Part shown: one piece after another, positions 7,931 to 16,121 of the stretch
Layout: every line of letters starts with the position of its first letter
How positions within the stretch are numbered: position 1 is the first letter of the stretch
Translations under genes and position numbers: made by a program
NCBI GenBank assembly: GCA_007745835.1
Contig: CP036424.1
Location: 3,893,968-3,957,967, forward strand
Origin: Planctomycetes bacterium MalM25
GTDB lineage: Bacteria > Planctomycetota > Planctomycetia > Pirellulales > Lacipirellulaceae
Direction: 5' to 3'
Length of the DNA: 64,000 bases
Notes under the pieces: model-generated
What the model was told of the DNA's origin: nothing
The model's database searches: none
What the model saw: the letters and a program-made list of their open reading frames with translations, nothing else

Positions 7931-9574
7931 TTACCCCAGCTTGCCCCGCGCGGGCAGCAAGCGGATCACCACCCCAGAGATCAACAGAGCGGCGGCCACC
8001 AGCACCAGGCCGATCGCCGCCACGCGGTCTTCGACGCCGTAGTGCAAGAGCGACAACAACCGGACCGACAGGGGCGGCGTGCCGGGCGGGACAACCAGGA
8101 CGGTCGCCGACAGTTCGCCGAGCGACAGCGCGAAGCCGACGCACCACGCCGCCACGAGCGCCGGCAGACAGAGCGGCCCGGTGACCCGGAGCACGCGTCC
8201 GAGCGGGCCCGCGCCGTCGGTGCGGGCCGCGTCGAGCAGGTCGTCGGCGACCCGCGCGGCGGCGGGCCACAGCAGCAGCGCCAGCGCCGGCGTGATGCGG
8301 AGCGTCTGCGCGAGCCATGGCGCGAACCACGTGCCGTACAGCTCACCCAGCCATGCGAGCGGCGAGTCGAGCGGTTGGTTCAACAGGCGGATCACCCACA
8401 CGCCCACCACCGGGCCGGGGATCGCCACCGCGATCGCCAGCAGCACGCAACCGATCGCCCCCAACGCGCCGCCCCGACGCAGCCGCCAAGCGATCGCGCC
8501 GCCGAGGAGCGTCGCGCCAGTCGCGACCGCGCACGCCAGCCGCAGCGACACACCCAACTCGCGGCGGTGTTGCCACGGGGCGGCGGCGACTGTTTGAACG
8601 GCCTTCGCGAGCGACCAGCGGCGCTCGGGCTGCTCGTCGATGATTTCGACGCCCACACCGGCGGTGATGATGAGCGAAGCGATCGGCGCGATCAGCAACA
8701 GCCCCGTGAGCAACCACGTCGCCACGCCGAGCGGCCAAGACTCGCGTCGGCTCAGGCGCCAAGGCTTCGTGTGGGGCGTTTCGACGAGCGGCGCAAGTCG
8801 CAAGGCGAGCACGCCCAACGCCGCCGCAGCGACCAGCCCCAGCGCGCCAACACCGGCCGCCAAGCGGAGTCGTCCACCACCTTCGGCCGGACCGGTCAGT
8901 TGCCCGGCGGCCGCTTGGATGTAAACTTCTTCGGCGAAGGTGCGGACGCCGAGCAGATCGGTCGCGGCGATCTCGGTCGCGGCCAGCACCGCCAACAGGG
9001 CGCCGATCGCCGCCAACGCGGGCGCCGCTTCGCGGAGCGTCACTCGCCACAGCACGCTGAGGGGACCGGCGTCGAGCAGCGCTTGCTCTTCCCTTCGTGA
9101 ATCGACCGCGGCGAGGGCGGCGGTCGCCAGCAGCGCGGCCCAGGGCGCCGCGTAGAGCGCGTGCAACGCGATCGCCCCGGGGTAGCCGATCAGCCAGCCG
9201 CGCGACGGTCCGCTGCCGGCCAACCACTGCGAGAGCCAACCGAGATCGCCCAACGCGGCGAGCCAGCCGGTCGCGACCAGATGCAACGGCAACAGGACCA
9301 AAGCCGAGACGGCCGCCAGCGCCACCCGGCGGCCCGGGGCGCGGCTCTTGGCGACGCCGAGCGCCACAACGAGGCCCAACGCCAAGCCGATCGCCGCCGC
9401 CGGGGCGGCGACCAACAGGCTCGAAGCGAGCAATCCGCCGACGCGGCGACCCGCCAAACCGACCAGAACGGCCAGCAGGACGAACCCAGACCGGGCCGCA
9501 AACCGCCCCCATCCGCTATCCCCCCCCGCCGCGGAGCCGGGGCGGGGCGTCCCTCGTCGCGGGTTTTCTTGCAT
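7931..9574 (-). CDS. Fused two-domain ABC permease, Fe3+/thiamine-type
   Basis: A 547-residue inner-membrane permease with two homologous halves, each with about six helices. Each half has an EAA-type loop for docking the ATPase: EQALLDAGPLSVLWRVTLREAAPALAA in the first and DDLLDAARTDGAGPLGRVLRVTGP in the second. This is the layout of FbpB/SfuB iron(III) and ThiP thiamine permeases. No binding protein or cognate ATPase lies beside it, so the substrate cannot be decided. The ATG at 9574 is chosen over an in-frame TTG at 9601. GC content is very high, and the protein is rich in Ala and Leu. Confidence 0.82.
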   Translation of the reverse strand: MQENPRRGTPRPGSAAGGDSGWGRFAARSGFVLLAVLVGLAGRRVGGLLASSLLVAAPAAAIGLALGLVVALGVAKSRAPGRRVALAAVSALVLLPLHLVATGWLAALGDLGWLSQWLAGSGPSRGWLIGYPGAIALHALYAAPWAALLATAALAAVDSRREEQALLDAGPLSVLWRVTLREAAPALAAIGALLAVLAATEIAATDLLGVRTFAEEVYIQAAAGQLTGPAEGGGRLRLAAGVGALGLVAAAALGVLALRLAPLVETPHTKPWRLSRRESWPLGVATWLLTGLLLIAPIASLIITAGVGVEIIDEQPERRWSLAKAVQTVAAAPWQHRRELGVSLRLACAVATGATLLGGAIAWRLRRGGALGAIGCVLLAIAVAIPGPVVGVWVIRLLNQPLDSPLAWLGELYGTWFAPWLAQTLRITPALALLLWPAAARVADDLLDAARTDGAGPLGRVLRVTGPLCLPALVAAWCVGFALSLGELSATVLVVPPGTPPLSVRLLSLLHYGVEDRVAAIGLVLVAAALLISGVVIRLLPARGKLG

Positions 9575-9979
9575 CGCTGGGCCGGGATCGCTAGGTTGCA
9601 AGTAGGCCGTTTGTGGATTCAGACGCAGGCGGCGCTCATCGAAGACGACTTATCGCGGCGATAACCAGCGTCGGGTTACACGACGCAAGCGACCAGCAAC
9701 ACGACGATCCGAAGCACACGACGGCTCGAGAGACGACGCACGGAGTCGTGGCGTCGGGACCACGTTTGGGCCCCCCTCGCTCTCCGCGATGACTGCGGCT
9801 CTCAGGCCTACAGCATACGGTCCCGGCGGGCCGTGCTCCACGCGGGGCTGTCCGCCGAGATCGAACCCGCAAACGGATACGGAAGAAGAGGCGACTTCCG
9901 TTATCGCTTCCGCTCAAGCGGCTCAGCCCCCCGTGTAAAGGGGCCACGGTCGCGGAGCGCAGCAAGCAGGGTTGTTGCT
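9575..9979. other. 405-base intergenic region, no gene seen
   Basis: This is the shared upstream region of the divergent permease and zinc-ribbon genes. Open frames exist on both strands but lack codon bias, ribosome-binding sites and recognisable protein content. No palindromic repeat, tRNA or clear promoter pair was seen. Confidence 0.5.
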
Positions 9980-10348
9980 ATGGGGATCCGGGTCGAGTGC
10001 CCCCACGGGCACGTCTTCAAGGTCAAAGACAAGTACGCCGGCAAGAAGGGCTTGTGCCCCCGCTGCCCAACCCAGGTGCAGGTGACGGTCCCCGACCTGC
10101 TGCACTCCGAGCAGACCGAGAAGGACTACCGCCGCGCCGTCGCGGAGGAGGTGCGTGCCTCGAACGCCTCGCCGGCCGACCACGCGGCGTCGGTGCTGGA
10201 CGACTCGCTGCCGAGCGACGCCAGCAGCAGCGGCAGCCTGATGGGCTCGTCGGTCATCCGGCACAACGTGAAGTGCAAGTGTGGCCAAGCGGTGCCCATG
10301 TGGTTCGCGAAGTGCCCCAGCTGCGGCAACTTTATGGAGCGACGCTAG
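9980..10348 (+). CDS. Small zinc-ribbon protein
   Basis: A 122-residue protein with an N-terminal Cys/His cluster (CPHGHVFKVKDKYAGKKGLC PRC pattern, residues 6-31) that matches the MJ0042-like zinc finger seen in many planctomycete proteins. A C-terminal four-Cys ribbon follows (CKC near residue 98 and CPSC near the end). The middle is a polar Ala/Ser-rich linker. Function is unknown; zinc binding is inferred from the Cys spacing. The ATG at 9980 is chosen because an in-frame upstream extension reads as non-coding. The HEAT-repeat lipoprotein gene starts 134 bases downstream on the same strand. Confidence 0.75.
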   Translation: MGIRVECPHGHVFKVKDKYAGKKGLCPRCPTQVQVTVPDLLHSEQTEKDYRRAVAEEVRASNASPADHAASVLDDSLPSDASSSGSLMGSSVIRHNVKCKCGQAVPMWFAKCPSCGNFMERR

Positions 10349-10482
10349 CACCCCCGCGCAAATGCCATAGCGGCGGCCCCGAGGGCCTGCTACGGTCCCG
10401 CCGCTTGCCGGACGGCCGCGACGCGTGCGGATGCGCGACGCCCCAGCCGACCGGCGCTCCCCACGGAAGGACGCACGGCGTG

Positions 10483-11181
10483 ATGCGTAAGACGCTCGGC
10501 ATTGGCTTCGCAACTTTTAGCCTCACCGCCCTGCTGGTCGGTTGCCAGGCGGGCGGCCCCCGCATGGGCGGGCTGAACCCGTTCTATCAAGAGGAACGGA
10601 CCACCTTTCAAACGCCGCGCAAGCGGATCCAGGCGATCGAGGCGATCGCCAAACGCTCGACCGGCGAAGACACTCCCGAGCAGCAGAAGATCGTCCGCGA
10701 GCTGGTCGCGACGCTCGCCGCGGAGAACGACCCGCTGATCCGCCAAGCCGCTTTGGAAACCATCGCGGAATTCGACACGTCGCTATCGTCGCAAGCCCTG
10801 CTGGCTGGGCTCTCCGACGCCGATCAGCACGTCCGCACGGCGACCTGCGGCATGCTCGGCAAGCGTTCCGTGCCCGGTTCGGCCGAGGCCCTGTCACAGG
10901 TGGCGCGCAACGACAACGCGTTGGACGTCCGGCTCGCCGCGGCCCAGGCCTTGGGGCGTGTCGGCGCGACCGAGAAGCAGTTGCTGCCGCTGTTGGAGGA
11001 CCCCGACCCGGCGATGCAGCTCGCCGGCGTCGAGGCGATGCGTCGCAAGACGGGCCGCAACCTGGGCGGCGACGTCGCCGCGTACGTCGCGCTGGCCAAG
11101 GGCGAATCCCCCTCCACCGAGCAGGCCGAAGAGCGCACAGCGGTTGCCGGCCGCGCGGTCGATTGGATCCCGTTCTTCTAG
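10483..11181 (+). CDS. HEAT-repeat lipoprotein
   Basis: The 232-residue protein begins with a lipoprotein signal (MRKTLGIGFATFSLTALLVGC, lipobox Cys21). From about residue 50 onward it has helical repeats of the HEAT/PBS type: PLIRQAALETIAEFD, DQHVRTATCGMLGKR, LDVRLAAAQALGRVG and PAMQLAGVEAMRRKTG, roughly 35 residues apart. Such repeats normally serve as a protein-binding scaffold. A GGAAGG ribosome-binding site lies about a dozen bases before the ATG. No specific partner can be named; the secreted protein gene downstream is on the same strand. Confidence 0.82.
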   Translation: MRKTLGIGFATFSLTALLVGCQAGGPRMGGLNPFYQEERTTFQTPRKRIQAIEAIAKRSTGEDTPEQQKIVRELVATLAAENDPLIRQAALETIAEFDTSLSSQALLAGLSDADQHVRTATCGMLGKRSVPGSAEALSQVARNDNALDVRLAAAQALGRVGATEKQLLPLLEDPDPAMQLAGVEAMRRKTGRNLGGDVAAYVALAKGESPSTEQAEERTAVAGRAVDWIPFF

Positions 11182-11400
11182 CGTTGCTGCGCGATCCGGA
11201 ACGACCGGCGCCTTTTAAGCCGGTCGCTATTTCGGGGGACCGCCGTCGGGACCGAATAGTTGGCCCCGGCCGGGACCCGCGCCCGATACCCGTTGCTGGA
11301 AGGCCGTGGTGAGAGTGCGCCCCGGCCGGGCCGCCGTTGTGCAGCCAGACGCGTATCGAGGCGACGGCGGACCCGGGTCCGCAAGGGAAAACGAGGGCCG

Positions 11401-13191
11401 ATGCACAGCGCGAGAGTTGCCGCCCCCGCCGTTCGCACCGCCAGCGCCCGCCTGGGCCGGTGGGTCTGCTTGCCTGCGGTGCTAGCACTGACGGCGCCCG
11501 CCGCCGCCGAGAGCCCGCTCCTCTCGCCGCCGACCGAACGGGTCGAGTCGATGGTGCCGCAGAGCGTCCTCGACTCGCTCGAGGTGCCCCCGCTGCCCGT
11601 CCGCGTGGCGACGCGTCCCACACTCGATTGGCGGCCCGGGCTGACCGAGGCCTCTCAGGGCCTGGGCTCCGAGCCGGCCGCCGAGGCTCCGAAGAAAGAC
11701 GAGCCGGCCACGGCGCCACGGCTCAAACCGGTGGCCGAAGCGCCGCAGCTCATCGCGCCGGGCGCCGAGAAGCCCGAAGAGCCGGCGGCCGCTCCCCCGG
11801 CCGAGAAAGCGCCGGTTGAGAACGAAAAGGCACCCGCTAAGAAAGCGCCGGCCGATGAGGTGATCGTCCCTCCGGCGACCGACAAGCTGCCGCTGCGTGC
11901 GCCACGCAAACTGCCCGAGGCCACGCGAGAACCCGCTCCGGTCGCCAAACCGGCCCCGAAGGCCAAGCCCGCGGCGCCGCCCAAGGCTAAGGCGGAGCCC
12001 GAGGCCAAGCCGAAGCCGGCCCCCGCCGCTGCGAAGCCAACGACCAAGCCGACACCGCCGCCCGAGCCACTGAGCCGCAGCCTGCGGAACCTGCGTTCGC
12101 GCATGCGTACGGTTCTCTCTTTCTACTACCGCAAGCCGCTCAACACGGTTCAGAACGATCCGTGGGAGCTGATGCACAGCATGCTCAGCTACGAGCTGCA
12201 CAGCCGCGTCCGTGACGGTGGGCCACGCAGCCCGTACATGACCGCGGTCGGCCACCTCTGCTTCAACCGCCCCTCGAAGCGGCAGCGGATGATGGTCCTC
12301 GACAACGACGGACGGATCGACACCCAGATCGGCGTCGGCCTGCAAGGGCACAAGGGGCAACTCCTCGCAATGCTCGCGCAGTGCAACGTGAGCCCCGATT
12401 ACCCGGTCCGGGTCGAGGGCAAGGAGTTCACGATCCGCGACCTCATCGAGTCGGAGCAGCGCAGCTGCTACAGCAAGACCGAGCTGACCTTCAAGCTCAT
12501 CGGCCTCGGCCATTATCTCGACTCCGACGCCCGCTGGCTGAGCGAGACGGGCGAGACGTGGGACATGCCACGCCTCATCAAGGAAGAACGCGAGCAGCCG
12601 ATCCGCGGCGCCGCGTGCGGCGGCACCCACCGGCTGGCCGGCCTGAGCCTCGCCTTCCGCCGCCGCGAGGCGCGTGGCGAGCCGCTCGACGGCGAGTACG
12701 CCGAGGCGGCGAAGTTCGTCAGCAAGTACCAGACCTACGCCTACCGCCTGCAGAACTCGGACGGCAGCCTCAGCACCGAGTGGTTTCGCGGCCCGGGCGC
12801 CGAGGAGGACATCGACCGCCGGCTCCGCACGACGGGGCACCTGCTCGAGTGGCTCGTCTACTCGCTGCCCGAGGACCAGCTCCGCTCGTACCGCACCATC
12901 CGCGCGGTGAATTACCTGACGAACCTCTTGGCGGGCAACGCGGATCACGAGTGGCACAACGGCTCGATCGCCCACGCGATCCACGCCCTGGTGCTGTACG
13001 ATAAGCGGGTCTTCCGCCCCCACGACGACCAGGCGGGCCAGATCGCGGGCCAGGTCGATCCGACCACCAACTTGTTCCGCGACTACCCGGTCTACCGGGG
13101 CGTCATGCGGAACAGCCCGCCCGAGTCGGGCGGCCTGTTTGGCATCTTCGGCGGCTCGAGGACGGGCAGCAAATCGTCGCGACGCCGCTGA
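11401..13191 (+). CDS. Large secreted planctomycete-type protein, unknown function
   Basis: The 596-residue protein has a Sec-type signal ending near AAAES (about residues 20-37). A low-complexity region rich in Pro, Ala, Lys and Glu follows (about residues 95-225: repeated AKPAPKAK-like motifs). The C-terminal 340 residues are more conserved in character and mostly helical. They include HSMLSYELHSRV, CYSKTELTFKLIGLGHYLD and a GTHRLAGLSLAF block that resembles alpha/alpha-barrel (terpenoid-cyclase-like) repeats; this resemblance is weak. No catalytic motif was recognised. The ATG at 11401 is chosen for its signal peptide. The Lys/Pro-rich region probably spans or binds the cell envelope. Confidence 0.65.
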   Translation: MHSARVAAPAVRTASARLGRWVCLPAVLALTAPAAAESPLLSPPTERVESMVPQSVLDSLEVPPLPVRVATRPTLDWRPGLTEASQGLGSEPAAEAPKKDEPATAPRLKPVAEAPQLIAPGAEKPEEPAAAPPAEKAPVENEKAPAKKAPADEVIVPPATDKLPLRAPRKLPEATREPAPVAKPAPKAKPAAPPKAKAEPEAKPKPAPAAAKPTTKPTPPPEPLSRSLRNLRSRMRTVLSFYYRKPLNTVQNDPWELMHSMLSYELHSRVRDGGPRSPYMTAVGHLCFNRPSKRQRMMVLDNDGRIDTQIGVGLQGHKGQLLAMLAQCNVSPDYPVRVEGKEFTIRDLIESEQRSCYSKTELTFKLIGLGHYLDSDARWLSETGETWDMPRLIKEEREQPIRGAACGGTHRLAGLSLAFRRREARGEPLDGEYAEAAKFVSKYQTYAYRLQNSDGSLSTEWFRGPGAEEDIDRRLRTTGHLLEWLVYSLPEDQLRSYRTIRAVNYLTNLLAGNADHEWHNGSIAHAIHALVLYDKRVFRPHDDQAGQIAGQVDPTTNLFRDYPVYRGVMRNSPPESGGLFGIFGGSRTGSKSSRRR

Positions 13192-13329
13192 GCGGGGGGC
13201 GTGGCCGGATTGATCGCCGGCATCGCGATCGGGTATCGTTGCGGGATGTGGGAGCAACGGCGTGCCCCGCCCCCTTAGCGCAGGGCCCGCCGGCGACCGA
13301 ACGCCCCGTGTGATCGACCCCTCTGCGCC

Positions 13330-14376
13330 ATGGCCACCACCCCCCGGCGTTTCACCGCCCAGCTCAAAGGCTTCTGCGCCGCCGCCGCGGAGCTGGCCGA
13401 ACAGCACTCGGCGGACGCCGTCCTGTTCCTGGCCGAGCGGCCCGTCGATTGGTCGAAGCTGCAGTCGGCGGTCGGTTCGCGGTCGCTGCTGATCGCCGCC
13501 GACTCGGAGGATCAGCTGGCGGGCGCCCACGACGACGAGAACGGTCCGTCGCTCGAAACGATCCTCCTGGGCATGAACGACGCCCCCGTCTACGAGCGGC
13601 TTACGCAGGCGCTGATCGAAGCGGTCAGCGAGGAGCTGCTCGAAGCGAGCGCCACGGTCGTGACCCTGCACAGCTCGTTCGACCCGGGCGTCATCGACTC
13701 GATCAGCCTGATCCGCCTCGAGGAGCACCTCGGCCGGCTCACGGTGCGGGACCTGCGGCAGATCGAGTCGAAGGTGCCGACCAAGACCCTCAAGCTGGTC
13801 ATCGACCTGGCGGTGGAGATCGGCCGCGAGGGGCGCGAGGGCAAGCCGGTCGGCGCGCTGTTCGTCGTCGGCGACCACCGCAAGACCCTCGATCACTGCA
13901 AGCCGATGGGCTTCGACCCGGTGAAGGGCTACACCACCGCCGAGCGGAGCCTCACCGACAGCAAGGTCCGCGAGGGGGTCAAGGAGATCGCCCAGATGGA
14001 CGGCGCGTTCGTCGTGTCGAACAACGCGACGGTGGTCGCCTCGGCGCAGCACCTGTCGTCGCCCGCGTCGAAGGAGATCACGCTCTCCAAGGGCCTTGGC
14101 GCCCGGCACTGGGCCGCCGCGCAGATCAGCCGCGCGACCGACGCGATCGCCGTGGCGATCAGCAGTTCAGGAGGCACGGTCCGCGTCTTCCAAGGGGGCG
14201 AGGTCGTCTTGCGTGTCGAGCCGCTACGGCGGGCAATGACCTGGCGCGACTTCGAAGCCGAGCACGACGAGAAAGAGACGCCCCCCGCCAAGGCGAAGTC
14301 GTCCAAGGCCAAGAGCGGCAAGTCGAAGTCGACGAAGTCGAGCGGCGGCGACACGTCGGCCGCGAGCGGGATCTGA
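13330..14376 (+). CDS. DacZ-like diadenylate cyclase (DisA_N/DAC domain)
   Basis: Predicted to make the second messenger c-di-AMP from two ATP. The N-terminal half (about residues 27-115) resembles the pyruvate-kinase-C-like domain that precedes the cyclase in archaeal DacZ proteins. The C-terminal half has the DAC fold: VGALFVVGD (174-182), the DGA motif at 224-226 (MDGAFVV), and GARHW at 257-261 in place of the usual RHR. A Ser/Lys-rich tail (about 310-335) is probably disordered. The RHR third position is Trp here; in DacZ-type proteins this position varies, so activity cannot be excluded. No c-di-AMP target gene was recognised nearby. Confidence 0.82.
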   Translation: MATTPRRFTAQLKGFCAAAAELAEQHSADAVLFLAERPVDWSKLQSAVGSRSLLIAADSEDQLAGAHDDENGPSLETILLGMNDAPVYERLTQALIEAVSEELLEASATVVTLHSSFDPGVIDSISLIRLEEHLGRLTVRDLRQIESKVPTKTLKLVIDLAVEIGREGREGKPVGALFVVGDHRKTLDHCKPMGFDPVKGYTTAERSLTDSKVREGVKEIAQMDGAFVVSNNATVVASAQHLSSPASKEITLSKGLGARHWAAAQISRATDAIAVAISSSGGTVRVFQGGEVVLRVEPLRRAMTWRDFEAEHDEKETPPAKAKSSKAKSGKSKSTKSSGGDTSAASGI

Positions 14377-14497
14377 GCCCGTTCGTGTCTATTGGCTCTG
14401 CCAAAAAGCACCTACTCACTTCCACACTGGCAAGGCCGTGTGGCATCCAACGTCTATCGGGATCGGCAGCGCAGGATCCCGCATCAGGGATATCTCT

Positions 14498-14896
14498 ATG
14501 GCGACTGTGAACCCGTATTTTCTACACACGCTACTCGAACCACTTACTGGTCTTGCAGACGATGACAACGCGGTCGAAAAGTACTTCTATCTGGAGTCAA
14601 CTGACGAATCAGGTTTTCGTGACGTTATTCGAGTCTTGATCGTGCCTCACGCCGCATCGCTATCATCAAAGTGCCGTGCTCGCGTACGCCTCGCCTATCA
14701 GTACTACTTATCGGTTGAAGATGCGAACTTCGAGCAAGTATTTGAGTCTGTTCTTCCGCCGTTTGATCCTCCAGATAACCCTCGCGACTTTTTTGTGTGG
14801 ATTTGGGAAGCTTGCTTCCCGGGAGAGGATTATTGGATGAGTAATTGGAAAGAAGCAGTCGTGCATGCTGACATTCATGAGCCGCTCACCGTTTAG
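14498..14896 (+). CDS. Small hypothetical protein
   Basis: A 132-residue protein that I do not recognise. It is acidic and aromatic-rich, with motifs such as DNAVEKYFYLEST and DFFVWIWEACFPGEDYW. It has no signal peptide or membrane segment. Its GC content is clearly lower than that of the flanking DAC and purC genes. Size, composition and isolation resemble orphan immunity or accessory proteins, but nothing in the sequence proves this. The ATG at 14498 is preferred over an in-frame upstream start; the GCATCAGGGATAT stretch ahead offers a weak Shine-Dalgarno. Confidence 0.6.
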   Translation: MATVNPYFLHTLLEPLTGLADDDNAVEKYFYLESTDESGFRDVIRVLIVPHAASLSSKCRARVRLAYQYYLSVEDANFEQVFESVLPPFDPPDNPRDFFVWIWEACFPGEDYWMSNWKEAVVHADIHEPLTV

Positions 14897-14983
14897 TGCT
14901 GGATAGCCGGGATTCGAGAACCGGGACTACCCTACCTTCTGAATACATGCCACACGATCGTGAGAGCATGCCAGTCAACTAAG

Positions 14984-15886
14984 CTATCGCCACGCGAACG
15001 CCTCGCCGGTGAGACGTTCCAAAGCCTCGACGTACTTGTCGCGCGTCTGTTCGACGATCTCCGCGGGCAGCTCGGGCGGCTCGCTTTGGCGGTCCCAGTC
15101 GGACGCCAGCAGCCAGTCACGCACGAACTGCTTGTCGAACGACGCCTGCGGGCCGCCCGGCTCGTACCGGTCGGCGGGCCAGAAGCGGCTGCTGTCGGGC
15201 GTGAGGACCTCGTCGATCAGGATCAACTCACCCTCGGCGGTCTGGCCGAACTCGAACTTCGTGTCGGCGATGATCAGGCCGCTCTCGGCCGCGTGCTCGG
15301 CCCCGGCGGCGTAGAGTTCGAGCGTCAACGCGCGGAGGCGCTCGGCCAACTCGTCGCCCAGGTCGGACGCCATCCGCTCGAACGCAACGTTCTCGTCGTG
15401 GTCGCCGATCTCCGCCTTCGTGGCGGGGGTGAAGATCGGCTCGGGGAGCCGGTCGCTCTCGACGAGCCCCTCCGGCAACGCCACGCCGCAGACGGAACGG
15501 TCGGCTTGGTACTCCTTCCAGCCGGAACCGGAGAGGTAGCCGCGCGCCACGCACTCGAACGGGACGACGCGGGCCTTCTTGCACAGCATCGAGCGGCCGG
15601 TGAGCCACTCGCGGTCGGCGCCCGCGGGGAGGGGCATCCGGTCGATGTCGCAGGTCACCAGGTGGTGCGGGACGCGGCCCGCCCAGCGGTCGAACCAGAA
15701 CCGGCTGACCTGAGTGAGGACCCGCCCCTTGTCTGGGATCGCCGTGGGCAAGATCCAGTCGAAGGCGCTGATCCGGTCGCTGGCGACCAGCAGCAGATAC
15801 TCGCCCAGGTCGTAAACGTCGCGAACCTTGCCGCGGCGGGGCTCGTATTCCGGCAGGGGGCTCTCTTGGGGGGCGGCGCTGGTCAC
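14984..15886 (-). CDS. purC: Phosphoribosylaminoimidazole-succinocarboxamide synthase
   Basis: SAICAR synthetase joins CAIR and aspartate with ATP in de novo purine synthesis. The N-terminus has RRGKVRDVYDLG and LLLVASDRISAFDWILPTAIPDKG, the ATP-binding start of the longer family type. SGSGWKEYQ, the ATKAEIGDHDENV block and LILIDEVLTPDSSRFW follow. From the GTG at 15886 it has 300 residues, the normal length. A longer frame back to a TTG at 15994 adds a segment without family likeness and was not used. The gene stands alone on the minus strand, divergent from the GH10-like gene. GuaB, also in purine metabolism, is encoded elsewhere in the window. Confidence 0.93.
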   Translation of the reverse strand: MTSAAPQESPLPEYEPRRGKVRDVYDLGEYLLLVASDRISAFDWILPTAIPDKGRVLTQVSRFWFDRWAGRVPHHLVTCDIDRMPLPAGADREWLTGRSMLCKKARVVPFECVARGYLSGSGWKEYQADRSVCGVALPEGLVESDRLPEPIFTPATKAEIGDHDENVAFERMASDLGDELAERLRALTLELYAAGAEHAAESGLIIADTKFEFGQTAEGELILIDEVLTPDSSRFWPADRYEPGGPQASFDKQFVRDWLLASDWDRQSEPPELPAEIVEQTRDKYVEALERLTGEAFAWR

Positions 15887-16121
15887 GACGGGCCGGTTCT
15901 CGGCGAGCAGGAATGGGGCGAGGCGGTTGTTACTGTCGTACCGGCTTACTAACTTATTTGCTAGCCAGCACTTGCGGGAAGCCGATGGCTTCAAGAGGCG
16001 CTATCCGTCCCCCCGGAACGAGCCGCGCGACGCTGCCCCACGTAGCCTGAACCCCGTTTCCCAGCGTCCCCCACGCAAGACAGCGCCCCCGACGCCCGCC
16101 CCTGGTCTACGAGTCGCCCCG

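Noticed and set aside
9833-9979. N-terminal extension of the zinc-ribbon protein
   Set aside because: The upstream codons read as non-coding and the zinc-binding domain begins right at the ATG at 9980.
11482-14109. Minus-strand open frame of 875 codons
   Set aside because: It lies antisense to two well-supported genes, is rich in Arg, Leu and Gly repeats typical of GC-rich shadows, and shows no family motif.
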